A stretch of 64,000 bases of DNA, from the NCBI RefSeq assembly GCF_030539875.1, contig NZ_JAUNXI010000001.1, positions 114,640 through 178,639 of the forward strand, given 5' to 3'. Of this stretch, positions 19,733 to 29,321 are shown piece by piece (positions within the stretch are counted from its first letter, which is position 1; each line of letters begins with the position of its first letter). The stretch comes from Methanobrevibacter sp. Its GTDB lineage: Archaea; Methanobacteriota; Methanobacteria; Methanobacteriales; Methanobacteriaceae. Position numbers and translations under genes: made by a program. The notes below the pieces were generated by a model that saw only the letters and a list, made by a program, of their open reading frames with translations, did not search any database and was not told the origin of the DNA.

Positions 19733-22700
19733 AATGGAAATTAAAGGAAATTTCATTAATCAGAATGCTCAATATGATATTTTCAATGATCATCGTGTTA
19801 AAAATTTATTTAAAAAAGGTGGAGAAAGTTTACAGGTAATCACCAATAACTACATGATAGGTCATGGCGACAGACCAGTATGGCGTCAAGTTTATGAATA
19901 TAAACCTTCCATAGGGGAGTTTATATATGATGCCGCAAATGATGATTATATTTATGTTGGCGAAGGTAAAGGTGAGTATATCGGTCATCAAAGCGGAACT
20001 TTCTTGGGTTATATATTCGATGTTGACCAGGATTTGATTTGTCCGAATATTTTCTTCAGCTATCCTACATCCGGCGTAACTCCATGGTCCCATACCGGAA
20101 ATTATAAATTGTATTTAAGTGAGATTACTCAGGTTAAAAAAGGTGTTTATTCAATTTCAATTGTCGATGTTAACGGTAACATTGCCAAAGACATAAGTTC
20201 CGTACCGGTCATTTTTTATCTAAACAAAAACAACACTAATGTTTCTCCTCAAGAGGGGGACACTTATAAGATTGTCATGATGAAAAATGGAACTGCAACA
20301 GTGAGATTCTACCCGGATGACTTTAATAAAACCGGAAATGTCTTACTTGCAAGCTTCCCTGGTAAGGGCAATAATTTATACTCTCAGATGTACAGGCCAT
20401 ACAAAAAATTTGCAATTGATGATAAATACATTCCTGGAAATGTTAGTGGTACAAAAATAACAGTTTCAGATTTAAACACATATCCAGTTTCAAATGCATA
20501 CTTTAAAGCAACTTTAACAGATTTAGACGGCAATCCTATTGCCAATGAAAAATTAATCTTTACAATCAATACTCGGTCATACACTGTTTTAACTGATGGT
20601 AAGGGTCAGGCCAAGCTTAAAATCGGACTTGCAAAAGAAAAAACCTATGCCATGACAGTTAAATATATTGGGGATGGGGTAGATTATTCTTCAAGCAATG
20701 CTCAGGCCAAAGTTGTCATAAAGAAAACACCTACAAAAATTTCATCTTCAAATGTTTATATGATTCCAAAAATGGCGGAAAATTTCTATATAACTTTAAA
20801 AGATGGATCAAATAAGCCGATTGCTAATCAAAAAATAGTTATTAAAGTCAATAAGAAAACATACACTTTAAAAACAAATAGTAAGGGAGTAGCATATAAA
20901 AAACTTAAATTCAATAAAAAGGGAACTTACACTATTAATATTAAATATTCAGGATCCAAGAAATACAAATCCTTTTCAAAAACAAACAAGATAGTTGTCA
21001 AATACTCTTCAAAAGGAGTTAAATTGACTGTTCCTAAAGTAACTATTCCTCCAAAAACTTATAAATACTATACAATATCATTGAAAAATCTTAATGGTAA
21101 AGGATTGGCTAAACAAAAAGTTATTGTCAAATTAAATGGTAAAAAATATTCAAAAGTAACAAATAGCAAAGGAAATATCGTATTTAAAGTTAAATTTTCA
21201 AAAATCAAATCATATTCAGTATCTGCTTCTTATAAAGGAAATAAAATATATAAAAAAGCTCATTCTGATGGCAAAATCAACGTCGCTAAGACTCCAACAA
21301 AATTTGCAGTTTCAAAAGTATCAAGTTTCCCTAATGAGAAAAAAACATACACAGTAACCTTAAAAACAAGTTCCGGAAAAGCATTATCCAAAATGCCGGT
21401 TACTATGAATGTTAACGGTAAAACCTATTCAAAAGTAACCAATAATAAGGGTCAGGCAAGTTTATCTTTGAAATTCGCAACAGAAAAAACATATCCTGTT
21501 ACAGTAAAATACAATGGAAACTCAATTTACAAATCCAGTAAAGCCACTGGCAGTTTCATTGTTTCAAAGATTAACACTCAATTAATGAGTTATGATAAGA
21601 CATTTGCATCTGATGCTAATAAAACTTTCAGAGTAACCCTTAAAGATAAATCCGGTAAAGCATTGGCTAATGAGAAAATTGTCTTTAAATTTAATAATCA
21701 GACTTTTACAAAAGCAACCGATAAAAATGGTGTTGCATATGTTGATATTGACTCAAATATCGGTTCATTTGATGTTTCATCAAAATATACAGGAACAAAT
21801 AAATACAGAGCTGTTTCAAAAGTAAACAAAATTACAATATCAAACAAAACAAATGTGGTTTTTATTGATAAGAATTTGCCAAATTCAGAAATTCAAAATA
21901 TTTTAAATGGCTGTCATGACGGAGATAATGTTGAATTTTTAGGAGATTTCTATTCTGGCATCTCACTGAATATTAATAGCGCATTAAACATCTACTCTTT
22001 AAATACCACAACTTTAAATGGTAAAGCAAAAAGCCCAGTATTTAAAATTTTAAATTCCAATACTACTATTTGCAATTTGTCTATTGTTGGAAATTCTTAT
22101 GATGGAATTGAAATCAATAATGCGTCAAATGTTACAATAAAGGACAATATTATTTCCAATAAATTAGATAAGTCTAAAAATGCAAGTTATATGGACAGTA
22201 CAATGTCCCTGCCTGGATACGGTATTAATATTGTTGATTCAAGGAATATTGTAATCTTAAATAACTGCATTGACAGTTTTGAAAGTGGAATTTTTGCCGG
22301 AAATACAAATAATCTGACCATTTCCACAAATTCATTGAGAAAAAATAATTATGGAATAAAATATGGATTCGGTGTTGCCAATTCCATCATTACAGGCAAT
22401 AACATAGCAGACAACATTGGACTGTACACTATGCTGGTGCCTGAAGGTCCTAGAGGATATGGGGTATTCTTAAATAATTCTGCAGTAAATGTAACAATCA
22501 CTAAAAATAACATCACATGGAATCATTTGGGAATTTCAGTTGATGCAAATTACTCAACAGGCATTTTGATAACTGGCAATGTAATTACTGATAATGTTTT
22601 AGAGGGAATCAGATTTAATGAAGGTTATGATTTGGCTCAAAATGCAATTGAACCGTTAGTAACTGATAATGCGATTTATAGAAATGCCAAAGGTCCAAGT

Positions 22701-23177
22701 ATGATGATTTTAGGTGAATTAAGTGCAAATCCTGCTGGAATTTATGGTCCTGGTGCATTTAATGCATCTTTAAGATTGAATATAGGTCCAAATTGGTATG
22801 GTAAAAATCAAATTGTCACATGGGACTATGAAACCGGTATTGTCGGTTATGGAACAATGTGTCCGAGAATCAGCACAACCGGAATTGCATTTAAGGAAAT
22901 TACCTGCATCACTCCAGGTACATATTCAATTACATTTTATAAAAATGAGGAAGTAGCTTCAAATCTGCCGGTATTTGAAATGTATGCTATGCTAAACGAC
23001 AATCATGAAATTAAATTCAATGTTGTAAATGGTGTGGGCATATTCTCTTTTGATGCTCAGAACTTTTCAGAAGGTTCTAATGAGATAAAAATTTCAATTG
23101 GTTCTTTAAATGATGGGAATAGGACTTTTAAAGTCGAAATGTCTAAAATTTTAGAATCCAGTGAAATTCCAGTTTGA
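19686..23177 (+). CDS. Adhesin-like protein, 3' part of the frameshifted gene
   Basis: The open frame holds 1163 codons, but its first 15 or so codons are an out-of-frame reading of the upstream rung; true protein begins at about 19728. There is no ribosome site or signal peptide for independent export. Order: end of first beta-helix, a domain of about 200 residues, five consecutive Ig-like domains (about 235-735) with Lys-rich strands, a second beta-helix (about 740-1040), and a final beta-rich domain. No C-terminal anchor. Joined to the part at 18785 it would make a protein of about 1460 residues. Silent unless the frame is restored. Confidence 0.72.
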   Translation: MDLTKDMVFILTAITKMEIKGNFINQNAQYDIFNDHRVKNLFKKGGESLQVITNNYMIGHGDRPVWRQVYEYKPSIGEFIYDAANDDYIYVGEGKGEYIGHQSGTFLGYIFDVDQDLICPNIFFSYPTSGVTPWSHTGNYKLYLSEITQVKKGVYSISIVDVNGNIAKDISSVPVIFYLNKNNTNVSPQEGDTYKIVMMKNGTATVRFYPDDFNKTGNVLLASFPGKGNNLYSQMYRPYKKFAIDDKYIPGNVSGTKITVSDLNTYPVSNAYFKATLTDLDGNPIANEKLIFTINTRSYTVLTDGKGQAKLKIGLAKEKTYAMTVKYIGDGVDYSSSNAQAKVVIKKTPTKISSSNVYMIPKMAENFYITLKDGSNKPIANQKIVIKVNKKTYTLKTNSKGVAYKKLKFNKKGTYTINIKYSGSKKYKSFSKTNKIVVKYSSKGVKLTVPKVTIPPKTYKYYTISLKNLNGKGLAKQKVIVKLNGKKYSKVTNSKGNIVFKVKFSKIKSYSVSASYKGNKIYKKAHSDGKINVAKTPTKFAVSKVSSFPNEKKTYTVTLKTSSGKALSKMPVTMNVNGKTYSKVTNNKGQASLSLKFATEKTYPVTVKYNGNSIYKSSKATGSFIVSKINTQLMSYDKTFASDANKTFRVTLKDKSGKALANEKIVFKFNNQTFTKATDKNGVAYVDIDSNIGSFDVSSKYTGTNKYRAVSKVNKITISNKTNVVFIDKNLPNSEIQNILNGCHDGDNVEFLGDFYSGISLNINSALNIYSLNTTTLNGKAKSPVFKILNSNTTICNLSIVGNSYDGIEINNASNVTIKDNIISNKLDKSKNASYMDSTMSLPGYGINIVDSRNIVILNNCIDSFESGIFAGNTNNLTISTNSLRKNNYGIKYGFGVANSIITGNNIADNIGLYTMLVPEGPRGYGVFLNNSAVNVTITKNNITWNHLGISVDANYSTGILITGNVITDNVLEGIRFNEGYDLAQNAIEPLVTDNAIYRNAKGPSMMILGELSANPAGIYGPGAFNASLRLNIGPNWYGKNQIVTWDYETGIVGYGTMCPRISTTGIAFKEITCITPGTYSITFYKNEEVASNLPVFEMYAMLNDNHEIKFNVVNGVGIFSFDAQNFSEGSNEIKISIGSLNDGNRTFKVEMSKILESSEIPV
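20440..21855 (+). repeat. Five tandem Ig-like domain repeats
   Basis: Five coding repeats of roughly 280 bases. Each carries the pattern LKDxxGKxLAxxKxxxKxNxKxYxxxTxxKGxA followed by a KYxGxxxYK segment. They have diverged in sequence; the same domain ends the adhesins at 13582 and 15480 and occurs once near the N-terminus of the one at 9238. Confidence 0.75.
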
Positions 23178-23184
23178 ATAGTAA

Positions 23185-23225
23185 AATATTGATGATTAAT
23201 TTCATTAATATTTCTTTTTTTTTAT
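23185..23225 (+). terminator. Hairpin plus T-run terminator
   Basis: An 11-base stem with one G-T pair (AATATTGATGA 23185-23195, TCATTAATATT 23202-23212), 6-base loop, then a long T run. It closes the adhesin island on the plus strand. Confidence 0.65.
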
Positions 23226-23457
23226 TCAGATTTTTCAAACACCGACTGCTGTCCTGCGGGCAAAACCAACATCTTTGATTAAATGCACGGAATCAAATAT
23301 AAAACAACATTTCTTTTTAGAACTCTTAACTTTAATGATATCTGAAACTCAATATAATTGTAATGTAGTGGAAAACAGCATTCTTTGTCAATATGATACA
23401 CATATCATAAAGTAGTTTCAAAGCAGGTCATGGTTTTGGATATTCTAACTTTTTTTA

Positions 23458-24006
23458 TTAGTCCTTTCCGCAATATTTAAAACAGTCTTTCTGATGGTTA
23501 TTGATGATTCCAACAGATTCAAGATAGGAATAAATTATTGTAGGTCCGACAAATTTCATTCCACGTTTTTTCAAGTCTTTTGAAATGGTTTTGGATAATT
23601 CAGATTCAGTTTTAAATTCACTATTAATTATTTCACCATTTGTAAATCCCCAAATGTATTCGTCAAAGCTTTTGAACTCCTTTTGAATTTCAATAAATAT
23701 TTTGGCATTGTTTATTGTAGCATTGATTTTGCCTTTATTTCGAATAATTCCCTTGTTTGATAATAATTCATTAACTTTCCCCATGCCATATTGTGATATT
23801 TTCTTATAATCATACTCATCAAATGCTTTTCTAAAGTTGTCTCTTTTTTTAAGTATTGTTATCCAGGAAAGGCCGGCCTGAAAAGATTCTAAAACAAGCA
23901 TCTCAAATAATTCTTCATCGTTATGTGTTGGAACTCCCCACTCCTCATCATGGTATCTGATATAGTCTTCATCATCACTTACCCAGTCGCATCGTTTAAC
24001 AGTCAT
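23458..24006 (-). CDS. tag: DNA-3-methyladenine glycosylase I
   Basis: A 182-residue protein starting VKRCDWVSDDEDYIRYHDEEWGVP, the standard Tag N-terminus with the zinc-ligand cysteine and the base-pocket WGVP segment, followed by FEMLVLESFQAGLSWITILKKR and the helix-hairpin-helix region. The C-terminal GPTIIYSYLESVGIINNH contains the second zinc-binding His region, and a late DCFKYC follows. It removes 3-methyladenine from alkylated DNA. Length matches the family. It is transcribed alone, divergent from the FUSC gene with only 66 bases between starts. Confidence 0.94.
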   Translation of the reverse strand: MTVKRCDWVSDDEDYIRYHDEEWGVPTHNDEELFEMLVLESFQAGLSWITILKKRDNFRKAFDEYDYKKISQYGMGKVNELLSNKGIIRNKGKINATINNAKIFIEIQKEFKSFDEYIWGFTNGEIINSEFKTESELSKTISKDLKKRGMKFVGPTIIYSYLESVGIINNHQKDCFKYCGKD

Positions 24007-24072
24007 AGAAATTATTATTAAATGATTAATTTAAATATATTTTCATTAAGGACGGGTTGGAAAGGTTAAACA

Positions 24073-25836
24073 ATGAACAAATCTTTAAAATTGAAATTGG
24101 GCATGTTCGTTTTCATGAGCATTGTCATGATTTTTTACATATTGGTGTTTGGCCAGACAAATGCAATTATTGGGCTGATGGTCGTTATTGCTGCTTTTCT
24201 GAATTTAGGTAATGATTTATCATCAAATCCCAAATTGTCATTTATTAAAATATTTTCTCTTTTGATGATTCTGGGAATCGCCTCATATCTTAACAGTCCC
24301 ATTACTATTTTAAGTTGTATTCTGACATTTTTTATAGTATTTGCAACTACATTTTCATCATATAAGCTATTTGGAACACATTGCTATTTGCCTTTTTTAA
24401 TGGTTTATTTTATGATGTCATTTTCTCCGGTAACTTTTGAAGATTTGGCGATAAGGATGTTATCTTTAGCTTTAGGGGCAGTAATCATTGTTGGCTTAAA
24501 TTTGATTATTAATAGGAATAAATATCACAGGTTATCTGAAAATACAATTTCTTTACTAATTGAAGAGCTTATTAAAGCAGCCGATTTGAAATTGGATGGA
24601 GATGAACTGTCTTCAAATAGCTTTAAAGTGGTCAATGGATTTTATTCAAGTATCATTTCTAAATTCAAGTATAATTATTTCCCAACTCAAAAACACGAAT
24701 CGGTTGTAAATGTCATAAAAGCATTTCAGAATATTGGATGGATTATGACAAATTTTAAGCTGTCCGAAGATGAATTGAAATATATCAAACACGTGTTGGC
24801 TGATTTTAAACAGTTCAGGAATTTGGATGGAGATGTTCTTGTCGAAACTAAAGGTATGAATCTGATTCTTTTAAATTTTAAAATTATTGAAAATGAAATT
24901 GATAAAAAAACATTAAAAAAAGAAAACGATTCAAAAAAGGCATTGTTTGGTGTTGTAAAGCCATTAATCAAACGACAATTGTCATTTAAATCAGCTAAAT
25001 TTACTTTTGCTTTTAAAATGGCATTTGTTCTAACATTGTGGGAAGTTTTAACATTGATATTTAATTTTCCATATACGAAATGGCTGTTTTTCGCATCGAT
25101 TTCCTTAATGGTTCCATATATTGATGATATTGCACGCACTGCCAGAAATCGTATTGGGGGAACATTGATTGGTGTCTTTTGCTTTGCATTAATTATGATA
25201 GCTATGCCATACATTCCAATACCTAATTATCTGCTAATTGCGGCAGTATTGTTTTTGGGGATAGTTGGAATAATTTTCTCATTTAAAAATAGATTAGTAT
25301 TGTTATCATTTACAACCTTGTTGTCTGTTACGGTTTCTTTAATGTATATCACGCCTCCTGAAGCTATCGAATTGAAGATATTGTGGGTTGCTGTGGCTGT
25401 TATCGTGGTTTCATTTATCAATTATGGATTTTTACCATATTCTGTTGAAAAACAAACAAAAAATAACTTGAAAACATCTTACATTTTAAATAAGAAGTTT
25501 TTGGATTTAATCAAATCGAAATGCCTGGGCGAAGCTTCAATTAATAAAACTGCATTGCTTGTTGTAAGCAACATTATTCATGAGAATATTGAAATTACCG
25601 ATAAAAACAAGGAACTGTATCGAATACAATCAGAAATAAGAGGTATTTCTAATTTCATTCTAGCATATATGGATATTTATGATTTGTCACCTCAGATAAA
25701 GAGAAAAATGATTAAAATAATTGAAGAGGAGGATAGTTTTAATAATGATTTTGATGATGGTGAAAGTGTTGTTTTGTTTTCACTAAATTATGTTGTCCAA
25801 CAGTTCAATAAAGAAAAGGAATTAATCAAACAATGA
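24073..25836 (+). CDS. FUSC family membrane protein (aromatic acid exporter-like)
   Basis: 587 residues in the duplicated layout of the FUSC/ArAE class: a first bundle of hydrophobic helices (about 8-150), a cytosolic helical domain (about 150-310), a second bundle (about 315-455), and a soluble C-terminal region. The second bundle carries the family's ARTARNRIGGTLIGV-like segment (here DDIARTARNRIGGTLIG). Members export aromatic carboxylates or fusaric acid; the substrate here is unknown. Apparently a single-gene transcript with a GGAAAGG site. Confidence 0.87.
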   Translation: MNKSLKLKLGMFVFMSIVMIFYILVFGQTNAIIGLMVVIAAFLNLGNDLSSNPKLSFIKIFSLLMILGIASYLNSPITILSCILTFFIVFATTFSSYKLFGTHCYLPFLMVYFMMSFSPVTFEDLAIRMLSLALGAVIIVGLNLIINRNKYHRLSENTISLLIEELIKAADLKLDGDELSSNSFKVVNGFYSSIISKFKYNYFPTQKHESVVNVIKAFQNIGWIMTNFKLSEDELKYIKHVLADFKQFRNLDGDVLVETKGMNLILLNFKIIENEIDKKTLKKENDSKKALFGVVKPLIKRQLSFKSAKFTFAFKMAFVLTLWEVLTLIFNFPYTKWLFFASISLMVPYIDDIARTARNRIGGTLIGVFCFALIMIAMPYIPIPNYLLIAAVLFLGIVGIIFSFKNRLVLLSFTTLLSVTVSLMYITPPEAIELKILWVAVAVIVVSFINYGFLPYSVEKQTKNNLKTSYILNKKFLDLIKSKCLGEASINKTALLVVSNIIHENIEITDKNKELYRIQSEIRGISNFILAYMDIYDLSPQIKRKMIKIIEEEDSFNNDFDDGESVVLFSLNYVVQQFNKEKELIKQ

Positions 25837-25896
25837 TTATGTTTATAAAAGTTTCAATAAAATATATAATTAAGTTTTATTATGGAGAGGGATTAT

Positions 25897-27039
25897 ATGG
25901 TTAAATTAGGTATGGGAATGATGAGACTTCCGGTTTTGGATGAGAATGATTTTTCAACCATAGACCTTGATCAATTTGCAAAAATGGTTGATGCGTATAT
26001 GGATGCAGGTTTTAATCATTTTGATACAGCTTATCCTTATCATGAAGGTTTAAGTGAAGTGGCTTTGAGAAAATGTGTTGTTGAGAGATATCCGAGAGAT
26101 TCTTTTACAATTGCCGATAAATTGCCTATATTTAATATTACAAAAGAATCCGAACTTGAACCGACATTTTCAAAACAACTTGAAAGATGCGGCGTTGACT
26201 ACTTTGATTATTATATGATGCATAATGTAAGCGGATACTCCGAGGCGGGATGGATGGACGTTGATTCATTTGCTTTTGTAAATAAGAAAAAAGAAGAAGG
26301 ATACATTAGACATTTGGGATTGTCCACTCATGCTGATGCCGAATTTTTGGATAATATACTGACAATTCATCCTGAAATGGAATTTGTGTTGCTTCAGATT
26401 AATTATCTTGACTGGGAAGATGAAGGAATTGAATCTAAAAAATGCTGGGAAGTTGCAAGAAAGCATAATAAGTCTGTAATGATTATGGAAGCATACAAAG
26501 GCGGTTTTTTGGCAGATGTTCCGAAGGAAGCCGAAAAACTCATGAAGGAATATGCTCCCGATAAATCTGTCATTTCATGGGCAATGAGATTTGCAGCTTG
26601 TTTGGATGGAATTTGCACAGTTTTAACCGGTGCAAGTAGTCTTGAACAGCTTGAAGAAAATATTTCAGAGTTTAATAATGCAACTCCTCTCAACGGCGAT
26701 GAATTAAATCTGCTAAAGGAAGTTTCAGAAATTATAAATTCAAACATCACTGTTGACTGTACAAAATGCAGATACTGCGTTGATTCCTGCTCTGAAGGAA
26801 TTGATATTGCAAAACTATTTGATTTATACAATAAAGAAAAGCTTCTTGACGGTAATGGATGGTCACAAATGGGCAATGCATATGTAAATTATTCTAAGCT
26901 TCCAGGTGTCGGAATAGCTTCAGATTGCAGCGGGTGTGAAATGTGTGTTGAAGAATGCCCTCAGCAGATTAATATTCCTGAAGTTTTAAAGGATGTCGCT
27001 GAAACATTTGAAACTGAAACTTATGGATTTACCAATTAA
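25897..27039 (+). CDS. Aldo/keto reductase fused to a 2[4Fe-4S] ferredoxin domain
   Basis: 380 residues. The N-terminal barrel has the reductase residues in FDTAYPYHEG (Asp, Tyr), ADKLP (Lys) and YMMHNVS (His). The C-terminal 90 residues carry two clusters of cysteines, CTKCRYCVDSC and CSGCEMCVEEC, each followed by the rest of a [4Fe-4S] ligand set. Such fusions are common in anaerobes and may pass electrons between NAD(P)H and ferredoxin; the substrate is unknown. ATG 25897 is preferred over the in-frame ATG at 25882, because GGAGAGG, the ribosome site, lies between them. Confidence 0.92.
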   Translation: MVKLGMGMMRLPVLDENDFSTIDLDQFAKMVDAYMDAGFNHFDTAYPYHEGLSEVALRKCVVERYPRDSFTIADKLPIFNITKESELEPTFSKQLERCGVDYFDYYMMHNVSGYSEAGWMDVDSFAFVNKKKEEGYIRHLGLSTHADAEFLDNILTIHPEMEFVLLQINYLDWEDEGIESKKCWEVARKHNKSVMIMEAYKGGFLADVPKEAEKLMKEYAPDKSVISWAMRFAACLDGICTVLTGASSLEQLEENISEFNNATPLNGDELNLLKEVSEIINSNITVDCTKCRYCVDSCSEGIDIAKLFDLYNKEKLLDGNGWSQMGNAYVNYSKLPGVGIASDCSGCEMCVEECPQQINIPEVLKDVAETFETETYGFTN

Positions 27040-27146
27040 TTTTATTTTTTTTTGAATTTTATTTTTTTAAAATTGCAAATTAAAGCAAGTTTTAATAATA
27101 ATTAATAATATAATTAGAAATAGTTAACTTTTATGAGGATTGTATT

Positions 27147-27497
27147 ATGATACCTGGTATGAACAAAAAACAAATGAAACAGATGGAAAGGCAAATGAAA
27201 AAAATGGGTATGAAAATGGAGGAACTTGAAGGCGCTCGTGAAGTCATTATCCGTTTTGATGAAAAAGAGTTGATTATCGATAATCCCAGCGTAAGTTTAA
27301 TGAATGTAATGGGTCAGGAAACCTACCAGATTGAAGGTAAAGCCCGTGAAGTGGAGCTAGAATACGAAGTTGAAATTCCTGATGAAGATGTTGAAATGGT
27401 AGCAAACAGTGCGGATGTTTCATTAGATGAAGCAAGAGCAGCACTTGAAGAATGTAAAGGAGACCTTGCAGAAGCTATCATGAAATTAAACCAATAG
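27147..27497 (+). CDS. nac: Nascent polypeptide-associated complex protein (archaeal NAC)
   Basis: 116 residues: a Met/Lys-rich N-terminal helix that in homologues contacts the ribosome, a NAC beta-barrel (about 30-75) and a C-terminal UBA domain (about 78-116, SLDEARAALEECKGDLAEAIMKL). Archaeal NAC works as a homodimer on nascent chains at the ribosome exit. It begins a compact plus-strand run; the next gene starts 5 bases after its stop. Confidence 0.95.
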   Translation: MIPGMNKKQMKQMERQMKKMGMKMEELEGAREVIIRFDEKELIIDNPSVSLMNVMGQETYQIEGKAREVELEYEVEIPDEDVEMVANSADVSLDEARAALEECKGDLAEAIMKLNQ

Positions 27498-27502
27498 ATA
27501 AA

Positions 27503-28246
27503 ATGACTGTTGTTGCACATATTTCGGATTTGCATGTTTGTAAATTAGAATTTGATGAAGAGGTTTTCATGAATGCTGTAAGTGAAATAAATCATCTGCA
27601 GCCTGACATGATTATTTTAACTGGAGATCTTACCAATAATGGTTATTATAAAGAATATCAACAGGCGGCTAAATATTTAAAGATGTTTGAAGCCCCAATA
27701 TTTGTTGTTCCTGGAAACCATGATGCCCGAAATTTAGGTTATCAAACTTTCGAAGAGTTAATTGGAGAGAGAAGTTGGAAACTTACTATGGACGGCAATC
27801 TTACAGTAATTGGTCTTGATAGCAGCACTCCTGATGAAAATAGGGGTCATATTGGAAATCCTCAACATATGTGGCTGGATCATCAGTTGGATGAATGTGT
27901 GATAAATGAAAACTTTTCCATTGTTGTTTTACACCATCATGTAATTTCCATTCCTCAAACAGGGCGTGAACGTAATGTTTTATCTGATGCGGGAGATATT
28001 TTAAAGACACTGACAGGTCATGAAGTTGATTTGGTGTTGTCCGGACATAAGCATGTTCCAAATGTCTGGAAAATAAATAACACGGTTGTTGTAAATGCGG
28101 GATCTCTTTGTTCAACCAAGCTTAGAGGGAAAAATAAGAATTCTTACATGGTGTATAATATTTCTGATGAGCATATAGAAATCATCCTCAATATTGTTGG
28201 TGGGGAAAAATTCTTATTCGGAAAATATGCTCGAAATGTATTATAA
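27503..28246 (+). CDS. Calcineurin-like metallophosphoesterase
   Basis: 247 residues with every metallophosphoesterase motif in order: AHISDLHV, LTGDLTNNG, VPGNHDARN, LHHHVIS and LSGHKHVP. These ligate two divalent metals. The spacing resembles the CpdA/cyclic-nucleotide phosphodiesterase and general phosphodiesterase branch. Substrate unknown; candidates are a cyclic nucleotide or another phosphodiester. It sits between NAC and an RNase-like gene, which is followed by a GGDD palm-domain gene, so a nucleotide-signalling role is worth considering. Confidence 0.92.
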   Translation: MTVVAHISDLHVCKLEFDEEVFMNAVSEINHLQPDMIILTGDLTNNGYYKEYQQAAKYLKMFEAPIFVVPGNHDARNLGYQTFEELIGERSWKLTMDGNLTVIGLDSSTPDENRGHIGNPQHMWLDHQLDECVINENFSIVVLHHHVISIPQTGRERNVLSDAGDILKTLTGHEVDLVLSGHKHVPNVWKINNTVVVNAGSLCSTKLRGKNKNSYMVYNISDEHIEIILNIVGGEKFLFGKYARNVL

Positions 28247-28304
28247 TTAAAAATTTAAATAAGAACATACAAAGATATAATATTAATTTGATTTAGGTGA
28301 TATT

Positions 28305-29321
28305 ATGAAAGTTGTTGTAGATGCTTCTAATGTAGCTTACTATATTAAAAATGAAAATGGCCAACCTCAAATGTCCAACATACTTGCAGCTGTTAAAGCA
28401 TTAGAAGAGGGTGAAGACGAATTTGTAATTATCGCCGATGCATCACTTCGTCATGATATTGATGATAAGGATAAATTCTTGAAATTGCTGGAAAATGAAA
28501 ATGTGGAAGAAGTTCCGGCGGGCAACGATGCTGATCATTTTATTTTAGGTATTGCTGTGCGTGAAAAAGCTAAAATATTGTCTAATGACAAATTCAGGGA
28601 TTATGCGGCTGAATTTAAGAACATTCCGACTATGGTGATTCCATTTGTAATTGATAATGATAGGCTTACATTTGGCAAACCTAAGAAAGCTAAAAAAGAT
28701 AAAAATATTCTTCAGCATATTTGTGATGAAATTATTAAAGAGCTAAACTTTAAAAAGTGGGAAATTTACACAGGTAAAGAAGGTTTGGAAATTTCCCCGT
28801 TAAATATTGCTAAACAAGCAATTATACGTATTGATAATGAAAACAATGTGGAATCAAAACTTGAAAGCATTTTCTCTAAAATCCCGATGTTCAATAAAAT
28901 TGTTGATATGGTTGGGGATGTTGAAATAGCAGCTCCATATGTGATTTTTGTATTGGTGCATCCTAAGGATTATAAACTTGCTGTTAAGAATGCAGGAAAC
29001 ATTTCCGTTACTGTTGCAGACAGATTGGGTCTTGAGAAAAAACCGCTGATTGCCGTTAGAAACGATTTATTTACAAAACCTGGCACTTTTGAATTAAATA
29101 TCATGCTGGCTGATGAAGTAACTGAACAAGCACCATACAATATCGCTGTTCGCGTATCTGCTCATGATGAAATATTTATTAAAAGAAACTCCAGAAATAT
29201 TGCAAGCACCATAGCCGGAAGACTAGGGTCTTGGAAATTCCCTTTTGTTTCTGTAAAACCGGACATGCTTTTAGAAAAACCTGGCGATTTTGAAATTGAA
29301 CTTGAAAAGGGAGGGGAATAG
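28305..29321 (+). CDS. NYN/PIN-fold ribonuclease-like protein with duplicated C-terminal domain
   Basis: 338 residues. The N-terminal 130 look like a Zc3h12a/NYN-type RNase: VVVDASNVAYY at the start, IIADASLRHDID, GNDADHFILGIA and ILSNDKFRDY supply the expected acidic residues. A Lys-rich linker (KPKKAKKDK) follows, then a middle region and two related copies of about 60 residues (about 207-265 and 270-334), each with PYxIxVxV and a KPGxFEL/I ending. The tail may bind RNA or a partner. The stop abuts the next gene's start with no gap. Nuclease activity is inferred from motifs. Confidence 0.82.
   Translation: MKVVVDASNVAYYIKNENGQPQMSNILAAVKALEEGEDEFVIIADASLRHDIDDKDKFLKLLENENVEEVPAGNDADHFILGIAVREKAKILSNDKFRDYAAEFKNIPTMVIPFVIDNDRLTFGKPKKAKKDKNILQHICDEIIKELNFKKWEIYTGKEGLEISPLNIAKQAIIRIDNENNVESKLESIFSKIPMFNKIVDMVGDVEIAAPYVIFVLVHPKDYKLAVKNAGNISVTVADRLGLEKKPLIAVRNDLFTKPGTFELNIMLADEVTEQAPYNIAVRVSAHDEIFIKRNSRNIASTIAGRLGSWKFPFVSVKPDMLLEKPGDFEIELEKGGE

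Noticed and set aside
19726..19735. Programmed +1 frameshifting at the split adhesin.
   Set aside because: The P-site codon AAC would have to re-pair with ACT, which the Asn tRNA cannot do, and there is no slippery run or obvious stimulator. A mutation or phase switch is more likely.
20440..21855. Tandem repeats considered as a CRISPR array.
   Set aside because: They are long, diverged, in-frame protein domain repeats. No short identical repeat with unique spacers occurs anywhere in the window.
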